Positions 30,345 to 39,317 of a stretch of DNA of 47,762 nucleotides are shown here, one piece after another; the first letter of the stretch is position 1, and every line of letters begins with the position of its first letter. The stretch lies in NCBI GenBank assembly GCA_910575775.1, contig CAJTEY010000029.1, forward strand, positions 1 through 47,762. Direction: 5' to 3'. Source of the stretch: Lachnospiraceae bacterium. GTDB taxonomy: Bacteria; Bacillota; Clostridia; Lachnospirales; Lachnospiraceae. The notes under the pieces were generated by a model. The model did no database searches, was not told the DNA's origin, and was given only the letters and a program-made list of their open reading frames with translations. Both the position numbers and the translations under genes were made by a program.

Positions 30345-31400
30345 TCACGCAAACTCTCCGAGAATGTCTTTGACATGTTCTAAATGCGTTGCGCGGTATG
30401 CGTTCGCACCGCAGAAAAGCAGCGCCTCATCCACCTTTCCCTTCACGGCATTGACAAGCGCATCCGTGATACAGTAAGGCGTTTCCACCCCCTTGCAGGT
30501 GCTGATACACAGATGGCATTTCTCGTGCGGAATCTGTCCTTCCTTCGCCCGCTTCATAAAGGGATTCAGAATCGCCCGCCCCGGCATACCCACAGGGCTC
30601 TGCACGATGACAATATCCTCTTCCTTCGCGTCAATATAGCTCTGCTTGTAAGCCGGATCCGCATCGCACTCGTAAGTCGTTACAAAACGCGTCGCCATCT
30701 GCACGCCGGAAGCGCCCATCTCCAGATAGTGTTCCATATCATCACGGGTATAGATACCGCCCGCCATGACAACGGGAATCTCCGTTCCGTGCTCCGCTGC
30801 CGTCTCATTGACCTGCGCAATGATTGCTTCCACTTCCTCATCATAATGCAGGCTTTCGATATCTGCAAGCTGCTCTTTGTGGAAACCCAGATGGCCGCCG
30901 GCCAAAGGCCCCTCAATCACCACCGCATCGGGCAGCCTGTTATACTTTTTCCACCAGTAGCGCATGATCACCTGCGCTGATTTCACACTGGACACAATGG
31001 GCGCAAGCTTTGTCCTGGCAGCCCCCACAATCTTCGGCAGATCCATAGGCAGCCCCGCGCCGGAGATGATCAGATCGATGCCCGCCGCTACCGCCGCCTT
31101 TACATACTCTTCATACTTTCTGGTCGCAACCATAATATTGACGCCCAGAATCCCGCCCTTTGCGATCTCTCTGGCTTTCGCAATCTCTGTGCCGACTGCC
31201 CGCAGATTCGCGCCAATCGGATCCGTGTCAAAATCTGGTTCCCGGTAACCGATCTGTGCTGTGGAAATCACGCCGATTCCTCCCTCTTTCGCCACATTTC
31301 CGGCCAGTGAGGAAAGGCTGACCCCCACGCCCATGCCTCCCTGAATCACCGGCACACGGGCTAGCAAATCACCTATTTTTAACGGTTTCACATTTCCCAT
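30345..31400 (-). CDS. FabK/nitronate monooxygenase-like flavoprotein
   Basis: A 351-residue TIM-barrel flavoprotein of the NPD/FabK superfamily: VPVIQGGMGVGVS at the N-terminus, DLIISGAGLPMDLP, VIEGPLAGGHLGF with the catalytic-type His, then PVVMAGGIYTRDD and GASGVQMATRFV for FMN phosphate binding. It has a C-terminal cysteine cluster (CHLCISTCKGVETPYC, four Cys) that ordinary FabK lacks and which may hold a metal or Fe-S cluster. It lies between fabZ and fabH, so a role in fatty-acid metabolism is likely, but the reaction (enoyl reduction or another oxidoreduction) cannot be told. The true FabK candidate is at 35,158. Confidence 0.85.
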   Translation of the reverse strand: MGNVKPLKIGDLLARVPVIQGGMGVGVSLSSLAGNVAKEGGIGVISTAQIGYREPDFDTDPIGANLRAVGTEIAKAREIAKGGILGVNIMVATRKYEEYVKAAVAAGIDLIISGAGLPMDLPKIVGAARTKLAPIVSSVKSAQVIMRYWWKKYNRLPDAVVIEGPLAGGHLGFHKEQLADIESLHYDEEVEAIIAQVNETAAEHGTEIPVVMAGGIYTRDDMEHYLEMGASGVQMATRFVTTYECDADPAYKQSYIDAKEEDIVIVQSPVGMPGRAILNPFMKRAKEGQIPHEKCHLCISTCKGVETPYCITDALVNAVKGKVDEALLFCGANAYRATHLEHVKDILGEFA

Positions 31401-31514
31401 CTATTTTTCCCTGTCCTTCCGATACTCGCCCAATATCCGCTGCTGCTGCGCTCCGCAAAAGTTACTGCACCAACTTCATCCAATACCCTGCGCGATGTTG
31501 GAACCGTTCAGGCC

Positions 31515-31949
31515 TTACGCCTCACCGATTGCAAAAGTCAATTCCGCCTGCGTCACCAGTTTCCCATCCACATAGGCCTTTCCCGCGCCCACGCCGATCG
31601 GGCCTTTTATCTTGATAATTTCAGTCTCCAGCGTCAGCACATCGCCGGGAACTACCTTTCCCTTAAACTTCGCGTTGTTGATCGCCGCGAAATAAGCAGT
31701 CTTTCCCTTAAACTCCGGCTGGCTTAAGATCGCCACCGCACCTGTCTGCGCCAGTGCCTCCACGATCAGCACACCCGGCATCACCGGCTCCTTGGGAAAA
31801 TGCCCTGCAAAAAAAGGCTCATTGTAGCTCACACATTTCTTAGCGACTACCCGTTTTCCCTCCTCCATCTCCTCTATGGTGTCAATCAGCATAAAGGGCT
31901 GTCTGTGGGGAATAATCTCCATGATTTCCTTTGCACCCATCAATGACAT
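31515..31949 (-). CDS. fabZ: 3-hydroxyacyl-ACP dehydratase
   Basis: FabZ removes water from 3-hydroxyacyl-ACP to form the trans-2-enoyl intermediate. The 144-residue hot-dog protein has [10 protein letters not shown] near residue 14, the catalytic His50 in [12 protein letters not shown] and Glu64 in [18 protein letters not shown] precedes the ATG. The gap to fabF is 14 bp, so they are cotranscribed; 114 bp without a gene follow before the FabK-like gene. As FabK is the reductase, the unsaturated branch may depend on FabZ/FabF balance as known for other Firmicutes. Confidence 0.96.
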   Translation of the reverse strand: MSLMGAKEIMEIIPHRQPFMLIDTIEEMEEGKRVVAKKCVSYNEPFFAGHFPKEPVMPGVLIVEALAQTGAVAILSQPEFKGKTAYFAAINNAKFKGKVVPGDVLTLETEIIKIKGPIGVGAGKAYVDGKLVTQAELTFAIGEA

Positions 31950-31963
31950 ACCGAGTCTCCTTC

Positions 31964-33199
31964 CTATTCGTGATACTTTTTGACTAACAGGCTTGCGTTG
32001 TGTCCGCCGAACCCAAGAGAGTTGGACAGTGCGTACTCGAAGTTCTCCTCATAAGCCTCTTTACAGTAGTTCAGATCGCACTCCTCATCAGGCACCTGGT
32101 AGCCCACCGTTCTGTGAATATAACCGTCCTGCAGCTCCTTCACGCAGGTAACAAACTCAATCGCGCCCGCCGCGCCCAGAAGATGGCCTACCAAAGACTT
32201 GGTGGAATTGATCTTAATGTCTTTCGCGTGATCACCAAAAAGGAGCTTGATGGCCCGCGTCTCGAAAAGGTCGTTATGGTGCGTTGCTGTTCCATGGGCA
32301 TTGATATAGGTGATGTCTTCCAGGTTTAGTCCTGCGTCCTTCACCGCATACTCCATAGCCTTGGCCGCGCCCGCGCCGTCCTCCGCCGGGGAAGTGATGT
32401 GATAAGCGTCAGAAGTACAGCCGTATCCCGCTACCTCCGCGTATATTTTCGCCCCTCTCGCCTTCGCATGCTCCAGCTCCTCCAGCACGACCACGCCCGC
32501 GCCTTCGCCCATAACAAAGCCGCTTCTTTCCTTGTCAAACGGAATGGAGCATCTTGTCGGATCTTCACAGGTAGAAAGCGCTGTCAATGCGGAAAAACCG
32601 CCTACGCCGATGGGACACACACTGCCCTCCGTGCCTCCTGCCACCATCACCTCCGCATCTCCGTACTGAATCGCACGGAACGCCTCACCGATGGAATTTG
32701 TGCCTGTCGCGCAGGCTGTCACCACGTTGATGCTCTTGCCCTTCAAACCGAACTGAATCGACACATTGCCCGCCGCCATGTTGGAAATCGTAAGCGGTAC
32801 GAACAGCGGCTCGATTCTTCCCGGCCCTTTTTCCACAAGTCTTGTGTGCGAACGCTCCATTGCCTGCAAGGAACCGGTACCGGAGCCTACCGCCACACCC
32901 ACGCGGTAAGGATCTTCCTTCTCCATGTCAATGCCCGCATCCTCCAGCGCTTCTTTGGTCGCCGCCACCGCATACTGGGAAAAAGCCTCCATTCTCTTCG
33001 CCGCCTTAAAATCCATGTAATTTTTGCCGTCAAAGTCTTTGACCTCAGCCGCAAGCTTACACTTAAAATCTGTCGTATCAAACTTTGTGATGGGCGCAAA
33101 ACCAGTCCTGCCTTCCTTCACGCCTGCCCAAAATTCATCTACGCTCAAACCAATCGGGGTGATAGCCCCCATTCCTGTTACAACCACTCGTCTGCTCAT
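31964..33199 (-). CDS. fabF: Beta-ketoacyl-ACP synthase II
   Basis: FabF carries out chain elongation with malonyl-ACP. The ATG at 33199 is preferred to a TTG two codons earlier because AAGGAG lies seven bases upstream, giving 411 residues. The catalytic residues are Cys163 (VTACATG), His302 ([11 protein letters not shown]) and His339 ([11 protein letters not shown]). All typical motifs including [11 protein letters not shown] are present and length is normal. It follows fabG after 117 bp and leads directly into fabZ. Confidence 0.97.
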   Translation of the reverse strand: MSRRVVVTGMGAITPIGLSVDEFWAGVKEGRTGFAPITKFDTTDFKCKLAAEVKDFDGKNYMDFKAAKRMEAFSQYAVAATKEALEDAGIDMEKEDPYRVGVAVGSGTGSLQAMERSHTRLVEKGPGRIEPLFVPLTISNMAAGNVSIQFGLKGKSINVVTACATGTNSIGEAFRAIQYGDAEVMVAGGTEGSVCPIGVGGFSALTALSTCEDPTRCSIPFDKERSGFVMGEGAGVVVLEELEHAKARGAKIYAEVAGYGCTSDAYHITSPAEDGAGAAKAMEYAVKDAGLNLEDITYINAHGTATHHNDLFETRAIKLLFGDHAKDIKINSTKSLVGHLLGAAGAIEFVTCVKELQDGYIHRTVGYQVPDEECDLNYCKEAYEENFEYALSNSLGFGGHNASLLVKKYHE

Positions 33200-33316
33200 A
33201 CTCAAACTCCTTCTCTGTTTATCCTCTTGACTAAATTGTCGTCTTTTCTTCCATTCAGAAACGTCACAAATTTCCGATTGATGTCCAAACGCTGTACTGC
33301 CATGTTCTTGCCACTT

Positions 33317-34057
33317 TTACATGGCCATTCCGCCATCCACGGAAATCACCTGTCCCGTAATATACCCCGCCTTATCGCTCGCCAGAAAAGCTACCGTCTC
33401 TGCGATGTCCTTCGGTGTGCCCACGCGCTTTAACGGAATCTGTGCAAGGGTCGCCTCCTTGGCACTGTCCGTCATAGCCTGGGTCATATCCGTGTCAATA
33501 AAACCGGGGGCAACCGCATTTACCGTAATGTTTCTGCTGGCAAGCTCCCTCGCCATAGATTTGGTGAGACCGATCACACCTGCCTTGGACGCCGCATAGT
33601 TAGCCTGTCCCGCATTGCCCAGCACGCCGCTGACAGAGGACAGATTGATGACCCTGCCCGCTTTCTGCTTTAAGAAAGGACGGTACATATGCTTTATGGT
33701 GTTGAATGTCCCTTTCAGATTGGTGTCAATGACCGCGTCAAAATCTGCCTCCGTCATCTTGATCACCAGATTATCCTTTGTGATGCCCGCGTTGTTTACC
33801 AGAATGTCAATGTGCCCAAATTCAGCGAGCACAGCCGTAATCATCTGTCCGCACGCCTCAAAATCCGCCACGCTGCACTGCACGGCTGCCGCTTTTCTTC
33901 CCATCGCCTCAATCTGTGAAACGACTTCCTCCGCCTTCTCCTTTGAGCCATTATAATTCACAGCCACATCTGCGCCATACGATGCAAGCGTAAGTGCAAT
34001 CTCTCTCCCGATCCCGCGCCCCGCGCCTGTCACAAGAGCTACTTTACCAGTCAGCAT
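33317..34057 (-). CDS. fabG: 3-oxoacyl-ACP reductase
   Basis: FabG reduces the beta-keto group with NADPH. The 246-residue short-chain dehydrogenase has the cofactor loop [11 protein letters not shown] (10-20), NNAG (88-91), and the triad Ser141 (NLSSVSG), Tyr154 and Lys158 (YAASKAG). The C-terminus ends SVDGGMAM as usual for FabG. GGGAGGATC precedes the ATG. It lies between fabD and fabF on the minus strand. Confidence 0.97.
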   Translation of the reverse strand: MLTGKVALVTGAGRGIGREIALTLASYGADVAVNYNGSKEKAEEVVSQIEAMGRKAAAVQCSVADFEACGQMITAVLAEFGHIDILVNNAGITKDNLVIKMTEADFDAVIDTNLKGTFNTIKHMYRPFLKQKAGRVINLSSVSGVLGNAGQANYAASKAGVIGLTKSMARELASRNITVNAVAPGFIDTDMTQAMTDSAKEATLAQIPLKRVGTPKDIAETVAFLASDKAGYITGQVISVDGGMAM

Positions 34058-34142
34058 TCTCCGATCCTCCCTTTCATTCCAAGTCTCCGTCCGAATCTTT
34101 TCGGAGCAGACGCATTTCCCGATGCCCAGCCATCCCAGCCGT

Positions 34143-35051
34143 TTAGGACAGCTTCTCCAGATCCTCTGTTTTCTCTATATTGATCACTTTCACATCCCGG
34201 CTGATCTTCCTCATAAACCCGGAAAGCGTCTTGCCCGGTCCGATCTCAATGAATGTGTCCACGCCGTCCGCAATCATCCGCTCCACGCTCTGCTGCCACT
34301 TCACGGAAGAGGAAACCTGCTTCTCCAACAGAGGCTTTACATCCGCCTTATCCCTCACATAGTCCGCCGTCACATTGGCGATATAGGGAACGACAATATC
34401 ACGGATTTCCACTGTCTCCAGCTCTTTGGCCAGCTTCTCGCCCGCACCCGCCAATAAAGGAGAGTGGAAAGGGCCGCTGACGTTTAATGTAATGCACCGC
34501 TTTGCGCCTGCCGCCGTAAGCTTCTCCACCGCCGCCTGTGCCGCGCCTTCCTCACCCGTAATTACAATCTGTCCCGGGCAGTTATAGTTTGCGATCGTCA
34601 CACAGCCGTCCGTCTCCTCACAGATCTTTTCTATCACAGCCGTATCCAGGCCGAGCACAGCCACCATCGCGCCGCCCTGAGGTACCGCTTCCTGCATATA
34701 AATACCGCGCTTGCGCACAATTTTAAACACATCCTCCGGGCTCATCACACCGCTTGCCACAAGCGCGCCATACTCGCCAAGGCTCAGGCCGCCTGCCACA
34801 TCAGGTTTCACACCCTTTTCCTCCACGGCCTTCAGCATAGCCACCTCTGTTGCCAGCATGGCGATCTGCGTATATTCCGTAATATTGATCTGCTCGTTCT
34901 CCTCGAAGCAGAGCGCCGCCACATCCAGGCCACCGGCTTTACCCGCAAGCTCAAACATCTCTTTACAGATCGGAATCTGTTCATAGAAATCTTTTCCCAT
35001 TCCCACATACTGTGCTCCCTGTCCCGGGAACATAAACGCTGTCTTTCCCAT
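34143..35051 (-). CDS. fabD: Malonyl-CoA:ACP transacylase
   Basis: FabD loads malonyl groups onto the acyl carrier protein. The 302-residue protein opens [14 protein letters not shown], has the nucleophile Ser90 in [11 protein letters not shown], the partner His in [10 protein letters not shown] (about 199), and QSVERM and [12 protein letters not shown] near the end. GGAAAGG lies upstream of the ATG. A terminator and a FabT-like palindrome precede it, so it starts the second transcript of the cluster. Confidence 0.97.
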   Translation of the reverse strand: MGKTAFMFPGQGAQYVGMGKDFYEQIPICKEMFELAGKAGGLDVAALCFEENEQINITEYTQIAMLATEVAMLKAVEEKGVKPDVAGGLSLGEYGALVASGVMSPEDVFKIVRKRGIYMQEAVPQGGAMVAVLGLDTAVIEKICEETDGCVTIANYNCPGQIVITGEEGAAQAAVEKLTAAGAKRCITLNVSGPFHSPLLAGAGEKLAKELETVEIRDIVVPYIANVTADYVRDKADVKPLLEKQVSSSVKWQQSVERMIADGVDTFIEIGPGKTLSGFMRKISRDVKVINIEKTEDLEKLS

Positions 35052-35099
35052 AACTGAATACCTTTCCTTTCCTGTACGATTCCCCGTGCTGCCATAAAT

Positions 35100-35116
35100 A
35101 TTTTGAATTTCAAAGT
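35100..35116. promoter_or_regulatory. FabT-like operator upstream of fabD
   Basis: ATTTTGAATTTCAAAGT is a palindrome TTTGA-ATT-TCAAA, close to the FabT/FabR-type box TTTGATTATCAAA-like consensus of Firmicutes. It lies about 50-65 bases before the fabD start codon. A similar site overlaps the acpP promoter. The regulator gene is not in the window. Confidence 0.6.
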
Positions 35117-35123
35117 ATTTATC

Positions 35124-35154
35124 TGAAAAAAATCGCCGCCCTGCAGCGACGATT
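35124..35154 (-). terminator. Terminator between fabK and fabD
   Basis: On the minus strand AATCGTCGC (35146-35154) pairs with GCGGCGATT (35131-35139, one G-T pair) and is followed by a run of T residues. It begins four bases past the fabK stop codon. Confidence 0.8.
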
Positions 35155-35157
35155 CTT

Positions 35158-36084
35158 TTATTTTAACTTTAACAGAATTTCCGCCTGATCCATGATTTCC
35201 GCCAACATCTCTGCACAAGTCTGCTCCTTGCTGACCATGCCTGCAATCTGCCCAGCCATAAGGGTTCCAGTCACCACATCGCCTTCCACTACTGCTTTGC
35301 GCAGGGAACCGAGTGTGAGTTTTTCCATTTCTTCCAAAGATGCGCCGTCCTTTTCCATCTGCAGATATTCTCTTGTCAGCTTATTGCGGATCTGACGGAC
35401 AGGGTGGCCGTTTGCCCTGCCGGTGACCTCGGAATCAATATCCTTCGCAGCAATCACCTTCTTTTTATAATTCTCATGTACGGTACACTCTGCCGCCACC
35501 AGGAAACGTGTACCCATCTGGACTGCATCTGCGCCAAGCATCATAGCCGCCGCAAAGCCCCTGCCGTCCGCAATGCCGCCTGCCGCCACCACAGGGATGC
35601 TGACCGCATCCACTACCTGCGGTACGAGGGTCATTGTGGTCGCCTCGCCGATATGTCCGCCGGACTCCGTGCCTTCAGCGATCACGGCGTCCGCACCCGC
35701 GCGCTCCATCATTTTTGCAAGAGCCACGCTGGCAACTACAGGAATCACTTTGATCCCCGCCTCTTTCCACATGGCCATATACTTACCGGGATTCCCTGCG
35801 CCTGTGGTCACTACCTTAACGCCTTCCTCCACGATCACCTTTGCAATTTCGTCTGCCTCCGGGTTCATCAGCATTACATTCACGCCAAAAGGCTTCTTCG
35901 TCAGTTCTTTCGCTTTCTGGATCTGTTCTCTCACGAAAGCCGCCGGCGCGCCGCCGGCGCCGATAATGCCGAGTGCGCCCGCTTCCGATACAGCGGCTGC
36001 CAGATGATATTCTGCAACCCAGGCCATTCCGCCCTGAAAGATCGGATATTCAATCCCCAGAAGTTCTGTTATTTTTGTCTTCAT
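35158..36084 (-). CDS. fabK: Enoyl-ACP reductase II
   Basis: FabK is the FMN- and NAD(P)H-dependent enoyl reductase used in place of FabI. The ATG at 36084 with GAGG eight bases upstream gives 308 residues, matching the family. Motifs: YPIFQGGMAWVAEYHLA at the start, GIIGAGGAPAAF, GVNVMLMNPEADEI, VVTTGAGNPGKY, AEGTESGGHIGE with the catalytic His, PVVAAGGIADGRG and LGADAVQMGTRFLVA. It directly follows acpP and ends in a terminator, forming with acpP the first FASII transcript. Confidence 0.95.
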   Translation of the reverse strand: MKTKITELLGIEYPIFQGGMAWVAEYHLAAAVSEAGALGIIGAGGAPAAFVREQIQKAKELTKKPFGVNVMLMNPEADEIAKVIVEEGVKVVTTGAGNPGKYMAMWKEAGIKVIPVVASVALAKMMERAGADAVIAEGTESGGHIGEATTMTLVPQVVDAVSIPVVAAGGIADGRGFAAAMMLGADAVQMGTRFLVAAECTVHENYKKKVIAAKDIDSEVTGRANGHPVRQIRNKLTREYLQMEKDGASLEEMEKLTLGSLRKAVVEGDVVTGTLMAGQIAGMVSKEQTCAEMLAEIMDQAEILLKLK

Positions 36085-36107
36085 TCTATAAACCTCAAAT
36101 CCCAAAT

Positions 36108-36148
36108 CGAGCGCACACGCTCGATTCAGAGAATGCTCCGCATTCTCC
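36108..36148. repeat. Two small hairpins between acpP and fabK
   Basis: ATCGAGCG-CACA-CGCTCGAT (36108-36127) and GAGAATGC-TCC-GCATTCTC (about 36130-36148) stand side by side in the 115-bp gap. The second stem recurs, extended, at 37,471-37,496. They may protect or separate the abundant acpP message. Confidence 0.7.
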
Positions 36149-36199
36149 TTCCATGTTTTACGCTGTGGCAATTTCCCGAACCACAAACTGCCGCCCGGC

Positions 36200-36433
36200 T
36201 TACGCCTCTACGCCCTTGCTCTTCATATACTCAACTACAGCGCCTACTGTCGTGATCTGCTCCAAGTCCTCGGAAGGAATCTCCACGCCGTACTCCTCCT
36301 CGAAAGCCATAACAAGCTCAAATAAATCCAGAGAATCCGCACCAAGATCGTCCTTGAAAGAAGAATCCTCGGTAATTTCTACCCCGTCCAAGTTTAACTG
36401 TTCCTGAATAATCTCAACCACTCTCTCTAACAT
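36200..36433 (-). CDS. acpP: Acyl carrier protein
   Basis: The carrier holds growing acyl chains on a phosphopantetheine arm. The start at 36433 has AAGGAG nine bases upstream, giving 77 acidic residues. Ser34 in [13 protein letters not shown] is the attachment site, and helix patterns of ACP are complete ([39 protein letters not shown]). It is the first gene of the FASII cluster, under a strong promoter overlapped by a FabT-like palindrome. Confidence 0.97.
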   Translation of the reverse strand: MLERVVEIIQEQLNLDGVEITEDSSFKDDLGADSLDLFELVMAFEEEYGVEIPSEDLEQITTVGAVVEYMKSKGVEA

Positions 36434-36462
36434 TTTCTTGTTCTCCTTTTCGTCATTAAAAT

Positions 36463-36505
36463 AGTTTGACATTCAAAGTATATTATCTGTCCCAACATTT
36501 GTCAA
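36463..36505 (-). promoter_or_regulatory. FASII promoter with FabT-like operator
   Basis: On the minus strand TTGACA (36500-36505), 17-bp spacer, TATACT (36477-36482). The palindrome AGTTTGACATTCAAAGT (36463-36479) touches the -10 box, so a bound repressor would block transcription. A second TTGACA at 36533-36538 with TAAAAT 16 bp on could be an upstream promoter. The start codon lies about 35-45 bases downstream. Confidence 0.8.
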
Positions 36506-36593
36506 TCCTAATTTTACGGATTCTGGGCTTTTTGTCAATTACTTTGACCATAAATATTAAGAAAATTAGTCATATTCTCGCGGAATGCGTAAA

Positions 36594-37445
36594 TCAGTGC
36601 ATTCCCGGGCCATGAATGACCGCATAGATTTCCCTTTTCGGCACGCCCCGGTCTTTTGCAACCTGTTTCATGGCTGTTTTCTGATCCATCCCTCCCTTCT
36701 CGTAAAGAGCCATGTGTTCCTCCACCGTCATGCTCTGCCAGGAATCCTGCCGTTCCTCTTCCTTCTGCCGCAGACTTTTTCCCTCCACGACAAGTACATA
36801 CTCCCCGCGCGGCTCCTCCCGCTCATAGAGGGAAAGGGCCTCTCCGATGGTGGTAGGCAGTATGGTCTCAAACTTTTTTGTCAGCTCCCTGCAAAGAGTG
36901 ATCCTGCGCTCACCCAGAGCCTCATACAGCTCACCAAGCGTCCGCACCAGATGGTGGGGCGCCTCATAAATCACAATCGTGCGTGATTCCTCCTTAAGCT
37001 CCGCAAGAATCTGCGCCTTTTCTTTTTTATCCGAAGGCAGAAAACCCTCGAAGCAAAATCGTCTGGAGGAAAGCCCCGAAAGCGTAAGCGCCGTGATGCA
37101 GGCTGCCGGGCCGGGCAGAGAAGTGACCGTAATGCCCCTCTCCTGGCACTTTTGTACAAGCACCTCTCCCGGATCGGAAATGGCCGGGGTTCCCGCGTCT
37201 GAAATCAGAGCCACATTCTTTCCCTGCTGTATCTGTTCCACAAGATAGTCTGCTTTTTCTACTTTATTATATTCATGGTAGCTTGTCATAGAAGTTCTGA
37301 TTCCGAAATGATTCAGAAGCTTAATGCTGTTTCTCGTATCCTCCGCCGCAATCAGATCCACGTTCTGTAACGTCTCCACAGCACGGGGCGTCATATCCCC
37401 CAGATTCCCAATCGGCGTCGCGCACAGATATAACATTCCCGGCAT
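36594..37445 (-). CDS. rsmI: 16S rRNA (cytidine-1402-2'-O)-methyltransferase
   Basis: RsmI methylates the ribose of C1402 in the decoding centre using S-adenosylmethionine. The 283-residue tetrapyrrole-methylase-fold protein has LYLCATPIGNLGDMTPRA, LIAAEDTRNS, LISDAGTPAISDPGE, SLPGPAACITAL and RFCFEGFLP in order, all RsmI signatures, and a C-terminal helical tail (MTVEEHMALYEKGGMDQKTA in parts). AAAGGAT precedes the ATG. In Bacillus subtilis the orthologue yabC lies in the same neighbourhood with holB and yaaT. A 137-bp gap with two palindromes separates it from the upstream methyltransferase gene. Confidence 0.96.
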   Translation of the reverse strand: MPGMLYLCATPIGNLGDMTPRAVETLQNVDLIAAEDTRNSIKLLNHFGIRTSMTSYHEYNKVEKADYLVEQIQQGKNVALISDAGTPAISDPGEVLVQKCQERGITVTSLPGPAACITALTLSGLSSRRFCFEGFLPSDKKEKAQILAELKEESRTIVIYEAPHHLVRTLGELYEALGERRITLCRELTKKFETILPTTIGEALSLYEREEPRGEYVLVVEGKSLRQKEEERQDSWQSMTVEEHMALYEKGGMDQKTAMKQVAKDRGVPKREIYAVIHGPGMH

Positions 37446-37470
37446 CTTTTTATCCTTTCAAATCCACGCA

Positions 37471-37496
37471 GAGAATGCCGCCTTTCCGGCATTCTC
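37471..37496. repeat. Hairpin sharing the GAGAATGC stem
   Basis: GAGAATGCCG-CCTTTC-CGGCATTCTC is a perfect 10-bp stem in the gap upstream of rsmI. Eight of its stem bases equal those of the hairpin at 36,130-36,148. Confidence 0.8.
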
Positions 37497-37498
37497 TT

Positions 37499-37583
37499 AC
37501 GCAAAATATAGTACTTCCAAGTCAGCTATGCTGACTTTGTTCCTGTCCAATGGCGGGACGTCTGTTAGAAGTACTTTTTGCGT
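37499..37583. repeat. 85-bp inverted-repeat unit after the methyltransferase gene
   Basis: The ends ACGCAAAA...AGTACTTC (37499-37517) and GAAGTACTTTTTGCGT (37568-37583) are inverted copies; the middle contains a perfect palindrome AAGTCAGC-TAT-GCTGACTT (37519-37537). One arm covers the stop codon of the methyltransferase gene. It could be a large terminator or a MITE-like insertion. Confidence 0.65.
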
Positions 37584-38329
37584 TAATAGCCATACACCTC
37601 ATAAATCTCCGGCATATACACCCCTGGTTCCCGGTACACAATCAGCGGCTTCTCCACCGTCAACCGCGGCCTGCCGCCCCGTACCGCCTCCAGAAGAACC
37701 ATGTTCGGCTCCTTGTCCGCAAACGGATATACCAGCCGCATGCGCTTCGGCTCCAGCTTATATTTAGTCAGCATCACGATAATTTCCGCCAGACGGAACG
37801 GCCTGTGCACGAGAAAAAACCTGCCGCCCGGCACGAGAAGTCTGGCCGCCTGCGATATCACGTCTTCCAGCGTGCAGAGAATCTCATGCCTTGCTATGGC
37901 CTTTGCATCCGAAGGATTCTGCAGACCGTGCTGCCCGATCATATAAGGCGGATTACAGGTAATAACGTCAAAGGAAGCAGCGTTAAACAGCTTATCTGCC
38001 TCCTTAATATCCCCGGTAATAATATCTATCTTTTCTTCCAGCCCGTTTAAGGCTACGCTCCGCCCTGCCATCTCAGCACTGTCCGTCTGGATCTCCAGCC
38101 CCGTCAGATGCGCAGCCTGCGTTTTCGCTTCCAGCAGAATGGGAATGATCCCCGTCCCTGTTCCCAGGTCGAGCACCCGCGCCCCATCCTTCACCGCCGC
38201 AAAACCTGACAGGAGCACCGCATCCATCCCGAAGCAGAAACGATCCGGATCCTGTATGATACGATACCCGTTTCTCTGCAAATCATCGATCCGCTCATTC
38301 TCTTTCAAAGGTATATCCCGCTTCAGCAC
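37583..38329 (-). CDS. tRNA1(Val) (adenine-37-N6)-methyltransferase-like protein
   Basis: A 248-residue class I methyltransferase of the TrmN6/YfiC family. The GTG start at 38329 is supported by GGAG eight to nine bases upstream. The SAM loop is VLDLGTGTGIIPILL (about 49-63), followed by GLEIQ, and the adenine-N6 motif NPPY in VITCNPPYM (about 125-133). In E. coli YfiC methylates A37 of tRNA1(Val); Bacillus subtilis YabB is the positional counterpart. It follows ricT by 16 bp. Substrate inferred from family and position only. Confidence 0.88.
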   Translation of the reverse strand: MLKRDIPLKENERIDDLQRNGYRIIQDPDRFCFGMDAVLLSGFAAVKDGARVLDLGTGTGIIPILLEAKTQAAHLTGLEIQTDSAEMAGRSVALNGLEEKIDIITGDIKEADKLFNAASFDVITCNPPYMIGQHGLQNPSDAKAIARHEILCTLEDVISQAARLLVPGGRFFLVHRPFRLAEIIVMLTKYKLEPKRMRLVYPFADKEPNMVLLEAVRGGRPRLTVEKPLIVYREPGVYMPEIYEVYGY

Positions 38330-38344
38330 CGTCCATTCTCCGAT

Positions 38345-39244
38345 TTATTTTCTTGCTTCGTCTTTCTTTTCCAGCTTTTCCAGTTCTTTCAATTCCGCAT
38401 CGTTCGCCTCCGCCCTGCGGTTTTTTCCGTGCCTTCTCTTAAACCGAAGCTGATCCGCCCGGAACTCCTGGATCTCCTTCTCATCACCTACATCCACGAT
38501 AACCTTCACAAGCTGCCTCAGTACATTCACACTCTGCACCTCGCCCTTCAGCCCATTATCTGTGGTCACAAAGTCACCCACATTCGGCAGCTTTCTATTC
38601 AGCTCCTCATAGGTCTCTTCCTCATTTTTCAGACAGCACATCAGTCTGCCGCAGACGCCGGAAATCTTCGTAGGATTTAAGGACAGGTTCTGTTCTTTCG
38701 CCATCTTGATGGATACTGGTGCAAATTCCGATAAATGCGTATGACAGCAGAGAGGCCGTCCGCAGATACCGATTCCGCCAAGAATCTTCGTCTCATCCCT
38801 CACACCGATCTGGCGCAGCTCAATTCTTGTCTTAAACACAGCCGCAAGATCCTTCACTAGTTCCCGGAAATCAATACGGCCGTCCGCTGTAAAGTAAAAG
38901 AGAACTTTGTTGTTGTCGAACGTGTATTCCGCGTCGATCAGCTTCATCTGTAAGCCGTGTTTCCTTATTTTTTCCAGACAAATTTTGAAGGCGTCCTTTT
39001 CTCTCTGTTTATTCGAAGCGTCCTGTTCATCGTCTTTCTTGTTTGCTATCCGGAGAACCGATTTTAATGGCTGTACCACCTTATCGTCCTCCACCTCTCT
39101 GGGCGCCCCGATCACTGTGCCATATTCAATCCCTCTGGCAGTCTCCACGATCACATGATCCCCCTGCCTGACCTCGAACTTTCCCGGATCAAAAAAATAT
39201 ACTTTACCGGCGGTACGAAACCGCACGCCTATTACCTTAGTCAT
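38345..39244 (-). CDS. ricT: RicT/YaaT, PSP1-domain protein
   Basis: RicT is a subunit of the RicAFT (YmcA-YlbF-YaaT) complex, which in Bacillus subtilis carries Fe-S clusters, helps RNase Y process mRNAs and promotes sporulation and biofilm decisions. The 299-residue protein has the PSP1 core with YTFDNNKVLFYFTADGRIDFRELVKDLA and two cysteine pairs, CGRPLCCH (about 167) and CGRLMCCLKNEEE (about 204), which ligate the cluster, then a basic tail. GGAGGTT precedes the ATG. Its gene follows holB as in Bacillus. RicA and RicF would have to be elsewhere. Confidence 0.94.
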   Translation of the reverse strand: MTKVIGVRFRTAGKVYFFDPGKFEVRQGDHVIVETARGIEYGTVIGAPREVEDDKVVQPLKSVLRIANKKDDEQDASNKQREKDAFKICLEKIRKHGLQMKLIDAEYTFDNNKVLFYFTADGRIDFRELVKDLAAVFKTRIELRQIGVRDETKILGGIGICGRPLCCHTHLSEFAPVSIKMAKEQNLSLNPTKISGVCGRLMCCLKNEEETYEELNRKLPNVGDFVTTDNGLKGEVQSVNVLRQLVKVIVDVGDEKEIQEFRADQLRFKRRHGKNRRAEANDAELKELEKLEKKDEARK

Positions 39245-39317
39245 AATCTATCAACCTCCACATTACCTGCTGCATACCTTTCCGAAAAAGCAAGCGCAGT
39301 ATTACTTCATTCCCTAT

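Noticed and set aside
30023..30373. Repetitive reading frames over the 129-bp tandem repeat
   Set aside because: They exist because 129 is a multiple of three; Arg/Ser-rich translation in several frames and no ribosome site speak against coding.
32399..33433. A 344-residue plus-strand frame opposite fabF
   Set aside because: It is antisense to a clear fabF with all catalytic residues and shows no family pattern or ribosome site.
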